A stretch of DNA of 18,109 bases from contig CAMFIY010000012.1 in the NCBI GenBank assembly GCA_945952575.1, positions 1-18,109 on the forward strand. The letters run 5' to 3'. Made by a program: the position numbers and the translations under genes. Below the pieces are notes generated by a model. It searched no databases. It was not told the DNA's origin and was given only the letters and a program-made list of their open reading frames with translations. The DNA is from an uncultured Leucobacter sp. Its GTDB lineage: Bacteria > Actinomycetota > Actinomycetes > Actinomycetales > Microbacteriaceae. Below are positions 7,226 to 14,533 of this stretch, in pieces. How positions within the stretch are numbered: position 1 is the first letter of the stretch; every line of letters starts with the position of its first letter.

Positions 7226-8154
7226 TGGTCTCTGCCGTGAAGGTTCTCGGATTCGGTGACAACGTCATCGATCGGTTCATCGACCGACGGATCGACTACC
7301 CGGGCGGAAACTGCGTGAACTTCGCGGTGTTCGCCCATGAGCTGGGGATCGACGCGGCATATCTCGGCGCGTTCGGATCGGACGGGTCAGGCGACTTCCT
7401 CCGATCCGAACTCGCCGCCATCGGGCTGGACGTCTCGCGCTGCGTCGAGCGCGACGGGGAGACCGGCATCGCGATGGTCGAGGTCGTCGACGGCGACAGG
7501 GTCTTCCGCGGGGGCAACGACGGTGGCGTCACCGTCCGTGAACCGATCCTCCTCTCCCGCGAGGACCTGCGCTACGTCGCAGGCTTCGACCTCGTCCACT
7601 CCAGCGTGTACTCCGCATCGGAGACGCAGATCCCCCTGCTGGACGGCCTGGATGTCCTGGTGACGTACGACCTGTCCAGCGAGGACGAGTTCCGGTCGCC
7701 GCAATATCTGGACGGGCTGGCACCGCACCTCGACCTGGCGCTCCTGTCGTGCTCGCACCTCGACGAGGATGACACGGGCGCACTGCTTCGCGCCGTCGTG
7801 GCGAAGGGTGCGGGTCTGGCCCTCGGCACCCGCGGCGCCGAGGGTGCCCTGCTGTTCGACGGCGCCGACCTGCATCGTGTGGAGGCGGTCCCCCTCGCCG
7901 GCGACCGTCCGATCGCGGACACGATGGGATGCGGCGACGCCCTGCTGGCAGCGGTCGTCGTATCGCTCCTCGCCTCGGGTTGGCGGAAGGGCGTCATCCC
8001 CTCCGCCGGAGCGATCGACGCGGCGCTGCGGGCAGGGTCGTCGTTCGCGGCGGAGCAGTGCTTCATCGACGGCGCGTTCGGCCACGGCCGCCCCACCCCG
8101 CACGAGGCGCGGGCGCACGTCGAGGCGGGGGTCGACTCTCCCGCCGTCGGGTAA
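7225..8154 (+). CDS. PfkB-family carbohydrate kinase, FrlD-like (copy 1)
   Basis: 309 residues. The ATG overlaps the SIS stop codon (TGATG), so translation is coupled. The start GFGDNVIDRFIDRRIDYPGGNCVNFAVFAHELG follows the FrlD (fructoselysine 6-kinase) pattern GDN-VD...GGN-VN-AV. The C-terminal PfkB signature is DTMGCGDALLA, with the catalytic base Asp238; the usual GAGD has become GCGD. The protein would phosphorylate the imported sugar-amine at the sugar C6 with ATP, making the substrate for the SIS enzyme encoded just before it. It is about 45 residues longer than kinase copy 2 and than typical FrlD, mostly at the C-terminus. Related PfkB kinases act on fructose 1-phosphate, ribose or ketogluconate, but the coupling to an FrlB-like gene makes a sugar-amine substrate more likely. 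Confidence 0.85.
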   Translation: MVSAVKVLGFGDNVIDRFIDRRIDYPGGNCVNFAVFAHELGIDAAYLGAFGSDGSGDFLRSELAAIGLDVSRCVERDGETGIAMVEVVDGDRVFRGGNDGGVTVREPILLSREDLRYVAGFDLVHSSVYSASETQIPLLDGLDVLVTYDLSSEDEFRSPQYLDGLAPHLDLALLSCSHLDEDDTGALLRAVVAKGAGLALGTRGAEGALLFDGADLHRVEAVPLAGDRPIADTMGCGDALLAAVVVSLLASGWRKGVIPSAGAIDAALRAGSSFAAEQCFIDGAFGHGRPTPHEARAHVEAGVDSPAVG

Positions 8155-8163
8155 ATTGGCGAG

Positions 8164-9309
8164 ATGGCAGCTCGTCACGACGGGGACGCGAAACCGTCGC
8201 AGAGGTCTCGATCGGTCTCGTCTCCCACCGTCGCAGAGGTGGCCGCGGAGGCGGGCGTCGGCAAGGCGACCGCCGCGCGGACCCTCGGGAACTACGGCGC
8301 GGTCAGCCCGGCGGCGCGGGCGCGGGTGCTCGCGGCCGCGGAGAAGCTGCGCTACCGGCCCAACAGCCTCGCGCGCAGTATGACGACAGGGATCACGCAG
8401 ACGATCGGCGTCGTCGTCGCCGACATCAGCAACCCGTTCTTCGCCGGCGTGATGCGCGGCATCGCGGACGCGTGCGATGCGACCGACTACACGGCGATCG
8501 TCCTGAGCACGGACGAGAAGCTCGCGAAGGAGCGCTCCGCCGTCGGCGTGCTCATCGACAAGCAGGTGGATGCGATGATCATCGCGTCGGCGGCGCTGCA
8601 GCCCAACGAGACCTCGCACATCCTCGAGGCGATGAGTCGCCGCATCCCGATCGTCCTCATCGACCGCAAGGTGCGCGGGCTGGATCTCGACGCCGTCGTC
8701 ATCAACAACCGGGAGTCGGCGCACGACGCCGTCCGGCGCTTCGTCGAGCTCGGGCACCGCAGGATCGCCTTCGTGTGGGGGCCTGCCTCGCGCGAGCGCG
8801 CCGGCGACCGCCGCCGGCTGCTGGCTCTGGCGGAGAGCTGGCTGTGGAGCGAGGCGGAGCGCCTCCGCGGCTACCTCGACGCGCTCGACGAGGCCGGCAT
8901 CCCGTTCGATCCGGAGCTCGTGACGCATTGCGAACACAACGAAGAGGTGACGGTGGGGGCCGTGGGGGAGATGCTCGCCCTCCCGGATCCGGCCACAGCG
9001 GTGCTCACCACAGAGACCGATGCGATGGTCGGCACGCTTCGCGCGATCCGCGCCGCGGGGCTCGCGCACCCGCGCGACGTCTCGGTGATCGGCTTCGATG
9101 ACAGCTCGTGGGCGAGCGTCATGGAGCCCCCGCTGACGATGATCGCGCAGCCGATGCTCGAGCTCGGTCGGGCGGCGGCGCAACACGCGTTCGCGCGGAT
9201 CGCAGGAGACGACGGCGACGTCGTAGTGGAGTCCATCCCGACGACGTTCATCCCGCGCGAATCGGTCGCAGCCGCGAGGACGCCGGTCAGCGCTGCCGAC
9301 GCACGTTGA
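8164..9309 (+). CDS. LacI-family transcriptional regulator (second copy)
   Basis: 381 residues. The helix-turn-helix (TVAEVAAEAGVGKATAARTL, about residues 22-41) is preceded by a 20-residue polar leader and followed by the hinge RYRPNSLARSM and a sugar-binding-type effector domain (IGVVVADISNPFFAGVMRGI; SVIGFDDSSWASVMEPPLT). It is clearly paralogous to the regulator at 5080: both share KATAAR-LG-YGAV, so they probably bind the same TGRYACCGGTMTCA sites while answering to different effectors. It starts 9 bases after the kinase stop, without a strong ribosome site, and is the last gene of the SIS-kinase operon, so it would be made under the control of operator B. Its 3' end overlaps the convergent GntR gene by 23 bases. 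Confidence 0.93.
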   Translation: MAARHDGDAKPSQRSRSVSSPTVAEVAAEAGVGKATAARTLGNYGAVSPAARARVLAAAEKLRYRPNSLARSMTTGITQTIGVVVADISNPFFAGVMRGIADACDATDYTAIVLSTDEKLAKERSAVGVLIDKQVDAMIIASAALQPNETSHILEAMSRRIPIVLIDRKVRGLDLDAVVINNRESAHDAVRRFVELGHRRIAFVWGPASRERAGDRRRLLALAESWLWSEAERLRGYLDALDEAGIPFDPELVTHCEHNEEVTVGAVGEMLALPDPATAVLTTETDAMVGTLRAIRAAGLAHPRDVSVIGFDDSSWASVMEPPLTMIAQPMLELGRAAAQHAFARIAGDDGDVVVESIPTTFIPRESVAAARTPVSAADAR

Positions 9310-10030
9310 ATCCGATGGCCGCGCCACGGTGGTAGTCCTCGGCGAGCAGGATGCGCCGGCCCGTCCGGGTGAGACAGGTCTCCGTGACCAGCAGCCATGG
9401 GCCGAGGCCGCTGAGGCGGTGTCTGCGTGCGATCTCGAAGGGCAGGTCCACCGCACTGATGCGCGCGACAGATGACGTCACCTGCTGACCATACGCCTCG
9501 AGCGCATCGGTCAGCGGCTCCGACCAGTCGCGGTGGGCGATGGGACCCGGCAGGGCATCCCGCAGCACGTGGTCCACGCTGAACACGAGCGGCTCATCGT
9601 CGCCGTACCGCAGACGCGCGAGACGGATCAGCGGTGTCCCGGGGGCGACCTGCAGAGCCTCGGCCTGCGAGGCGTCCGCCTCGACCTCGCCGACCGAGAA
9701 CACGGACGTCGTGACCGCGTAGCCGAGTCGCGTGAGCATCTCCGTGACACCCTCGTAGCGGGTGATCGGGCGCTCCACGATCGCCGCGGCGATCGCCGAG
9801 ACGAAGCGGCCCTTGCCCTGCACGGCGTCGACCAGACCCTCTTCCTCGAGTCGTTTCAAGGCCTCCCGAACCGTGGAGCGCGCCACACCGAAGCGCTCCG
9901 CGAGTCGCGCTTCGGTGGGGAGGCGGTCGCCGGGCGCGAGTCCGTCGTCGGCGATCAGCTTCGCGATGTCATCGCGCAGCGAGGAGGTGGACGCGCGGCC
10001 GCCTGCCGACGCGCTGCGCGGCGACGTCAT
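9287..10030 (-). CDS. GntR-family regulator with UTRA domain (FrlR/HutC type)
   Basis: 247 residues; GGGAG 5 bases before the ATG. The N-terminal winged helix (about residues 14-78) shows the GntR motif PGDRLPTEARLAERFGVARSTVREALKRLEEEGLV, and QGKGRFV closes the wing. The rest is a UTRA ligand domain (PLIRLARLRYGDDEPLVFSVDHV ... LLVTETCLTRTGRRILLAEDYHRG). UTRA regulators sense small catabolites such as amino sugars, histidine derivatives or Amadori phosphates; FrlR of the E. coli frl operon is of this type. It is the third gene of the minus-strand operon with the second SIS and PfkB genes, 95 bases after the kinase. The matching palindrome TTGTCGGACAA lies at the promoter of that operon, so autoregulation is likely. 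Its last 23 bases overlap the convergent lacI gene. Confidence 0.92.
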   Translation of the reverse strand: MTSPRSASAGGRASTSSLRDDIAKLIADDGLAPGDRLPTEARLAERFGVARSTVREALKRLEEEGLVDAVQGKGRFVSAIAAAIVERPITRYEGVTEMLTRLGYAVTTSVFSVGEVEADASQAEALQVAPGTPLIRLARLRYGDDEPLVFSVDHVLRDALPGPIAHRDWSEPLTDALEAYGQQVTSSVARISAVDLPFEIARRHRLSGLGPWLLVTETCLTRTGRRILLAEDYHRGAAIGFNVRRQR

Positions 10031-10125
10031 CGGCTCTCCCGCACGGTACGGCCGCGGCGCTTCCTCATCCCCTCATCCTCGCATCCTGAGGCGAGCGCAC
10101 CGCTTCGCGCATCCCCGTCCTGTCG

Positions 10126-10923
10126 TCACTGGGGGAATCCGCCCAGGTGCCCGCACGTGCGCGCAGCCACGCGGGCGCCGGCCTCGAGCGCGCCGCGCAC
10201 AGGAGTGCGCGCCAGCCGCGCGGCGATGAAGCCCGCGATGAAGCTGTCGCCGGCGCCCGTGGTGTCGACGACATCGACGGGCAGAGCGGCGCATCGCCAG
10301 CTGCGGCGGCCGTCCGACGCGAACGCCCCCGCCGCGCCGCGCGTGACGACTGCCAGCGCGGCGCCTGCGGACAGCGCATCGTCAGCCGCGCGCCGCGCGG
10401 CGGCGATGTCTTCCCCCGTCGAGCAGAACGCGACGTCGAGCCCGGCGTACCCGGAGGACACCGCGCAGTCCTGGCTGATCCGGATGCCGGGGGCCACCGC
10501 ACGCAGCCTCGTCACGGCTTCGGCAGCCCGGGGGAGCATCCCGATGTGGACCCAGTCGTGCCCGGCGATGAGGGCGAGCTCCGCATCCGACGGCCGGTAG
10601 TCGGCGGTGACGCCGAAGTCCTCGCGCACGAACACGCGGTCGCCCTCGGGCGTCACCCGGATCTCAGTGACCGCGGTCGGGCCGTCTGCGGTCACGAGCC
10701 CCGTGGTCCCCACACCGTGGCGGCGGAGCGCGCCCGCGATCTCCCGGCCGTCTGCATCGGCGCCGACCGCGCCGAAGTACGTGGCCGTGACGCCCTGGAG
10801 GCGCAGCTGCACCGCGACGTTCAGCGCGTTCCCGCCGACGTACTCGGGGCCTCCGAGGTAGCGGTCGACCGTATTGTCGCCGACCACCGCCACGCGGGCA
10901 TTGCTGACCACCGCCGCCACCAC
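10126..10923 (-). CDS. PfkB-family carbohydrate kinase, FrlD-like (copy 2)
   Basis: 265 residues from a GTG start 2 bases after the stop of the second SIS gene, so the two are translated together. VAVVGDNTVDRYLGGPEYVGGNALNVAVQLRLQG matches the FrlD-type start, and DTTGAGDSFIAGF is the canonical PfkB ATP/catalytic signature with Asp226. The length is close to E. coli FrlD (about 260). It would phosphorylate a sugar-amine conjugate before cleavage by the paired SIS enzyme. Compared with the kinase at 7225 it keeps the normal GAGD motif and lacks the C-terminal extension, so the two kinases may prefer different substrates. Confidence 0.87.
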   Translation of the reverse strand: MVAAVVSNARVAVVGDNTVDRYLGGPEYVGGNALNVAVQLRLQGVTATYFGAVGADADGREIAGALRRHGVGTTGLVTADGPTAVTEIRVTPEGDRVFVREDFGVTADYRPSDAELALIAGHDWVHIGMLPRAAEAVTRLRAVAPGIRISQDCAVSSGYAGLDVAFCSTGEDIAAARRAADDALSAGAALAVVTRGAAGAFASDGRRSWRCAALPVDVVDTTGAGDSFIAGFIAARLARTPVRGALEAGARVAARTCGHLGGFPQ

Positions 10924-10925
10924 CG

Positions 10926-11939
10926 TCAGTAGTCGATGCGGCGGTAGTAGCGACGGGTCGTCAGCGGATGGTCGCGCAGCACCTCGAGGTGGGCGCTCAC
11001 CCGCTCCAGCACGGTCGCGATGAGCACGTGCGGGATCAGCGCGCGGACCTCAGGCGAGATGCCCGGCAGGGCGAACGCTGCGGTGTCGATGACCGTCATC
11101 CGATCCGTCACCGAGGGGAGCCACCGCTCGACGCGCTCGACGAGTGGGCGGGAGGCATCCTCGCCCTTGAAGACGAGGACGCTGACGCCGGCCTCCACGA
11201 GCTCCAGCGTGCCGTGGAAGAAGTCGGAAGCGTGTACGGGGCGCGTGCGGATCCACTGCATCTCCTCCAGGATGCAGGTCCCGTAGTACCAGGCCTCCGT
11301 CCATGCGGGGCCGGCGGCGGTCACGACGTGGTAGTCGTCGTGCTGGATGTCGCGGGCGATCTGCGCGGCGGTCTCCTCGAACGCCTCCTTGACGGCGACG
11401 AGGGTCTCCGGCAGCGTGCGTAGCTGCGCCAGCGTCGACTCGAACCCGTCATAGCGGCCGAGCCGGTGCAGGATCGACAGGGCGATGACGAGCGACTGGA
11501 GATAGAACGACTCCGACGACGTGTCGTCCTCCGCGAACGCGGTGAACGTGAAGTCGGCCTGCCGGGCGACGGGCGAGGCCTCGTGGGCCGTGAGGCCGAT
11601 CACCTTCGCACCGCGCTGTTGCGCGAACTCGAGGACCGCCACCGCTTCGCGCGTCGTGCCCGACAGCGACGGGATGACGACGATCGATCCCGGTCCGAGG
11701 TTCGACGAGCCCATCGCCACCAGTTCGGCCGCGTTCTCGAGGTGGACCGGGAACTCACAGCTGCGGGTGAGGAGCTGGGCGGCCGGTTCCATGAGCTTGC
11801 CCGCGCCGCCTGCACCGAGGAAGAACAGGTTCTTCGCCCCCTGTGCCAGGAGGGCGTCGACGAGCTCCTGGAGCGGGCCGGCGAGGTCGAGCGCTCCGCT
11901 CTGGATGCGGATGAATCTCTCGGCGTCGAAGTTGAGCAT
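10926..11939 (-). CDS. SIS-domain sugar-amine-6-phosphate deglycase, FrlB-like (copy 2)
   Basis: 337 residues from the ATG at 11939, which has AGGA 7 bases upstream. The frame extends upstream to 12071, but that part covers the promoter and operator and is not coding. SIS motifs: FFLGAGGAGKLMEP, IPSLSGTTREAV, VVTAAGPAWTEAW. The likely catalytic pair Glu226/His242 lies in EEMQWIR...DFFHGTLELVE with the 16-residue spacing of FrlB/FraB, and the protein ends RRYYRRIDY. It is a paralogue of the SIS protein at 6233; the last hundred residues agree at roughly half the positions by eye. It is the first gene of an operon with a PfkB kinase and a GntR regulator, the gene content of the E. coli frl operon. 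The expected reaction is cleavage of a sugar-amine 6-phosphate to a hexose phosphate and a free amine or amino acid; the substrate is not determined. Confidence 0.85.
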   Translation of the reverse strand: MLNFDAERFIRIQSGALDLAGPLQELVDALLAQGAKNLFFLGAGGAGKLMEPAAQLLTRSCEFPVHLENAAELVAMGSSNLGPGSIVVIPSLSGTTREAVAVLEFAQQRGAKVIGLTAHEASPVARQADFTFTAFAEDDTSSESFYLQSLVIALSILHRLGRYDGFESTLAQLRTLPETLVAVKEAFEETAAQIARDIQHDDYHVVTAAGPAWTEAWYYGTCILEEMQWIRTRPVHASDFFHGTLELVEAGVSVLVFKGEDASRPLVERVERWLPSVTDRMTVIDTAAFALPGISPEVRALIPHVLIATVLERVSAHLEVLRDHPLTTRRYYRRIDY

Positions 11940-11978
11940 GCGGTGGGTCCTTCCGTCGGCGTCAGCGCTACGCGCATA

Positions 11979-11989
11979 TTGTCGGACAA
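11979..11989. promoter_or_regulatory. Probable GntR operator (TTGTCGGACAA)
   Basis: A perfect 5+1+5 palindrome (TTGTC-G-GACAA) lying just past the -10 box of the minus-strand promoter for SIS copy 2, where transcription should start. Short palindromes of this kind are usual for GntR/HutC-type proteins, and the operon's last gene encodes one. Binding is inferred from position and shape. Confidence 0.55.
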
Positions 11990-11990
11990 C

Positions 11991-12020
11991 AGTATGAGTG
12001 GTCGGAGGACTGATCGTCAA
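11991..12020 (-). promoter_or_regulatory. Promoter of the second SIS-kinase-GntR operon
   Basis: On the minus strand TTGACG (12020-12015), an 18-base spacer and CATACT (11996-11991) form a recognisable -35/-10 pair. The leader to the ATG at 11939 is about 45 bases and holds the palindrome at 11979-11989. Confidence 0.55.
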
Positions 12021-12147
12021 CTCCAGCGAAATGGGCGTGATTCCGCGGCTCGCACCGTGTATGGCGAGCATTGAGGGCCCGTCGGATGCGGCACAACACG
12101 GCGCCGTGCGGCCCGTTCCTCGAATCCTGATCGTTACCGCGACGTGA

Positions 12148-12177
12148 TTGACACCGGTCTCAACCCGTGTTTAGACT
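12148..12177 (+). promoter_or_regulatory. ABC-operon promoter overlapped by LacI-type operator, site C
   Basis: TTGACA (12148-12153), 18 bases, TAGACT (12172-12177): a perfect -35 and a fair -10. The operator TGACACCGGTCTCA (12149-12162) covers the -35 box and has the same ACCGGT core as sites A and B. A LacI repressor bound here would shut out RNA polymerase, which places the importer in the same regulon as the enzymes at 3869-9309. Confidence 0.7.
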
Positions 12178-12228
12178 GCCTCTGACCGCGGCGAGCGGCG
12201 CACGTGACACAGAGAGGTGAGTGCGAAC

Positions 12229-13548
12229 ATGAGGGCATCACGGCAGACGAAGGTCCTTGCGGGGGTCGTCGGTGCGGTGCTACTTCTCAGCGGCTGCGCG
12301 GCGCAGTCCACAGGGAACGGCAGCAATACCGCGGACCTGAGCAAGGTCGACTACAGCGGCACGATCTCGATGGTCAACAAGTTCTCCGACCCGAGCGTGT
12401 CGAAGTACTTCCCCGAACTCGCCAAGGAGTTCGAGAAGGCGCACCCCGGCGTCACCGTGAACGTGCAGCAGGAGTCGGACCAGGGCTACAAGGACAAGAT
12501 CAAGGTGCTGGCGTCCTCCAACAGCATCCCGGACATCTACTTCTCGTGGCCCGGGTCCTACGCGAAGCAGTTCGTCGATGCGGGTCTCGCACTCGATCTG
12601 ACCTCCGTCATCGGCAAGGACACGGCGTGGAACGAGTCGCTGGTCCCTTCGGCCGTCGGCGCCGGTGAGTACAACGGTAAGAACTATGGGGTTCCGATCG
12701 ACCTCGACGCGAAGTTCATGATGTACAACAAGAAGATCTTCGCGGACAACGGCCTGACGGTGCCCACGACGTTCGAGGAACTCCTGAGCACGTGCAAGAC
12801 CCTGAAGGCGAAGGGCATCACCCCCGTCAACTTCGGGAACAAGAACGGGTGGCCGGCACTCCACTACGTCACGCAACTGAACGCGTACAACGTGCCCGCC
12901 GACACGCTCGCGAAGGACTATTCGTCGGACAAGGGATCGTTCACCGACCCCGGCTACGTGAAGGCGCTCGAGCAGTTCAAGGAACTGGTCGACCAGTGCA
13001 CAACCACGGGCACTACGGCCAACGGCATCGACCACACCGACGCGCAGGTCGCCTTCGGCTCTGACAAGTCTGCGATGATGTACCTCGAGTCGCTCGAGAT
13101 CGGGCTACTCAAAGACACCCAGCTCGACAAGGACGGATTCAGCTTGTTCCAGCTGCCCGCCGCCAGCGACGCTAAGGGTGACACGGGCTCCCTCGAAGGC
13201 GCACCCGACCTGTTCATGGTGAACCCGAAGTCCAAGAACCCAGCACTTGCCGTCGCGTTCCTGAAGTTCATCGTGTCCAAAGAGGGTGCGTCGAAGATGC
13301 CCGATCTCATGAGCGGCTACCCCAGCCCCGTGAAGGACTCTCTCGACACTGCGACGACGCAGCCCCAGATCGTCGAGGCCATGGACAAGCTCGGCAAGGC
13401 ATCGAGCCTCGCCATCTGGCTCGACACGGTCACGGCGCCGCAGGTGGCACAGGCCTACCTCGCCGGTGGGGAGTCGCTCGTGGGCGGCACCGGCACGCCG
13501 GAGAGCGTCATGAAGTCCGTGCAGCAGGCGGCTGCCGGATCTAAGTGA
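12229..13548 (+). CDS. ABC transporter substrate-binding lipoprotein (family 1 sugar-binding type)
   Basis: 439 residues from the ATG at 12229, with GAGGTGAG as ribosome site. A GTG at 12217 is in frame but overlaps that site. The signal peptide (basic start, hydrophobic VLAGVVGAVLLL) ends in the lipobox LSGC, so Cys23 would be lipid-anchored outside the membrane. The mature protein has the layout of MalE/UgpB-like solute-binding proteins: ISMVNKFSDPSVSKYFPELAKEFEKAHPGVTVNV, IPDIYFSWPGSYAKQFVDAG, YGVPIDLDAKFMMYNKKIF. These bind sugars and glycoconjugates; Bacillus FrlO, the binding protein for fructose amines, is of this class. It is the first gene of an operon with two permeases and a HAD phosphatase. 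No ATPase gene is present, as is common in actinomycetes that share an MsiK-like ATPase. Confidence 0.92.
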   Translation: MRASRQTKVLAGVVGAVLLLSGCAAQSTGNGSNTADLSKVDYSGTISMVNKFSDPSVSKYFPELAKEFEKAHPGVTVNVQQESDQGYKDKIKVLASSNSIPDIYFSWPGSYAKQFVDAGLALDLTSVIGKDTAWNESLVPSAVGAGEYNGKNYGVPIDLDAKFMMYNKKIFADNGLTVPTTFEELLSTCKTLKAKGITPVNFGNKNGWPALHYVTQLNAYNVPADTLAKDYSSDKGSFTDPGYVKALEQFKELVDQCTTTGTTANGIDHTDAQVAFGSDKSAMMYLESLEIGLLKDTQLDKDGFSLFQLPAASDAKGDTGSLEGAPDLFMVNPKSKNPALAVAFLKFIVSKEGASKMPDLMSGYPSPVKDSLDTATTQPQIVEAMDKLGKASSLAIWLDTVTAPQVAQAYLAGGESLVGGTGTPESVMKSVQQAAAGSK

Positions 13549-13561
13549 TCGGAGCCCGCCT

Positions 13562-14533
13562 GTGAGCCACGTCACCGCCACTGAGGCGCTGATCACTCCG
13601 AAGAGTGCTGGCGCCAGGCGGGGACAACGCCCCGTCGGCCGCCGATCGCCCCTCCGGGCGATCGGCGGCTGGCGATCGTTCCTCTGGGTGATCCCGGGGC
13701 TCGCGCTGATCGCCGTCTTCGTCTACTACCCGCTGCTGCAGAACATCTACCTGAGCTTCTTCCAGTGGTCGGTCTTCAAGCCTGTTCCCGAGTTCGTCGG
13801 CGCCTCCAACTACCTGCAGGCCGCGAACGACCCAATTTTCTGGCGATCGCTGTTCAACAACACGGCCTACGCCGTTGCCTCGCTGATCTTCCAGGTCGCC
13901 GGCGCGCTCGTGCTCGCGGCCCTCGTCGAGACTTACGTGCGAAAGCACGGCGGCATCCTCCGCGCCATCTACTTCATCCCCTCAGCGATCTCTCTCACCG
14001 TCGCTGGCCTCCTCTTCTACTTCATCTACCAGCCGCAGACCGGGCTGCTCAATGAATTCCTCCGCGTCGTCGGCCTCGGGCAGTACGCGCAGGCGTGGCT
14101 CGGCCAGGAGTCGAGCGCGATCTGGGCGATCATCGTGATGAGCCAGTGGCAGAGCTTCGGGTACACGACGTTGCTGTACTCCGTCGCGATCCAGCGCATC
14201 CCGCGCGAGCTGTACGACGCCGCCGACCTCGACGGGGTGGGACCGCTCAGCCGCATCTGGCACATCACCACGCCGCTCGTGCGGGAGATGAGCACGCTCC
14301 TGATCATCGTCACGGTGACGGGCGCCTTCCAGGTGTTCAACGAGGTGATGGTCATGACCGCGGGCGGGCCGAACAACAGCAGTCAGGTGCTCGGCACCTG
14401 GCTCTACCACGCCGGCTTCATCAACAACGAGTTCGGCTACGCGGCGGCGATCGCCACGGTCGTGTTCGTCATCACGACCGTGCTCGCGGTCGTCCAGCTG
14501 TGGATCTCGCGTCGGAGGAGAGTCGAATGGTGA
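13562..14533 (+). CDS. ABC sugar permease (MalF/UgpA type)
   Basis: 323 residues; GTG start with GGAG 7 bases upstream and 13 bases after the binding-protein stop. An N-terminal basic region is followed by six hydrophobic spans. The EAA loop that contacts the ATPase is clear at about residues 216-239 (ELYDAADLDGVGPLSRIWHITTPL), and the family-typical MTAGGPNNSSQVLGTWLYHAGF follows. It forms one half of the membrane channel with the next gene, whose start overlaps its stop. The Bacillus frl locus has the same arrangement (FrlN-like position), but the sequence alone does not set the substrate. Confidence 0.92.
   Translation: MSHVTATEALITPKSAGARRGQRPVGRRSPLRAIGGWRSFLWVIPGLALIAVFVYYPLLQNIYLSFFQWSVFKPVPEFVGASNYLQAANDPIFWRSLFNNTAYAVASLIFQVAGALVLAALVETYVRKHGGILRAIYFIPSAISLTVAGLLFYFIYQPQTGLLNEFLRVVGLGQYAQAWLGQESSAIWAIIVMSQWQSFGYTTLLYSVAIQRIPRELYDAADLDGVGPLSRIWHITTPLVREMSTLLIIVTVTGAFQVFNEVMVMTAGGPNNSSQVLGTWLYHAGFINNEFGYAAAIATVVFVITTVLAVVQLWISRRRRVEW

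Noticed and set aside
7387..9456. 689-codon minus-strand open frame across the kinase and second lacI genes
   Set aside because: Low-complexity R/D/H-rich translation spanning two well-supported plus-strand genes; a high-GC shadow.
10031..10125. Possible terminator or separate promoter between PfkB copy 2 and GntR
   Set aside because: Only 5-bp imperfect stems and no clear -35/-10 pair are seen; the gap is most simply an intra-operon spacer.
11940..12071. N-terminal extension of SIS copy 2 to 12071
   Set aside because: The stretch holds the promoter and palindromic operator; the MLNFD start at 11939 has its own ribosome site and matches the start of copy 1.
14095..14526. N-terminal extension of the second ABC permease
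   Set aside because: It lies wholly inside the first permease in another frame; GGAGGAG and the ATG at 14527 give a normal-length permease.
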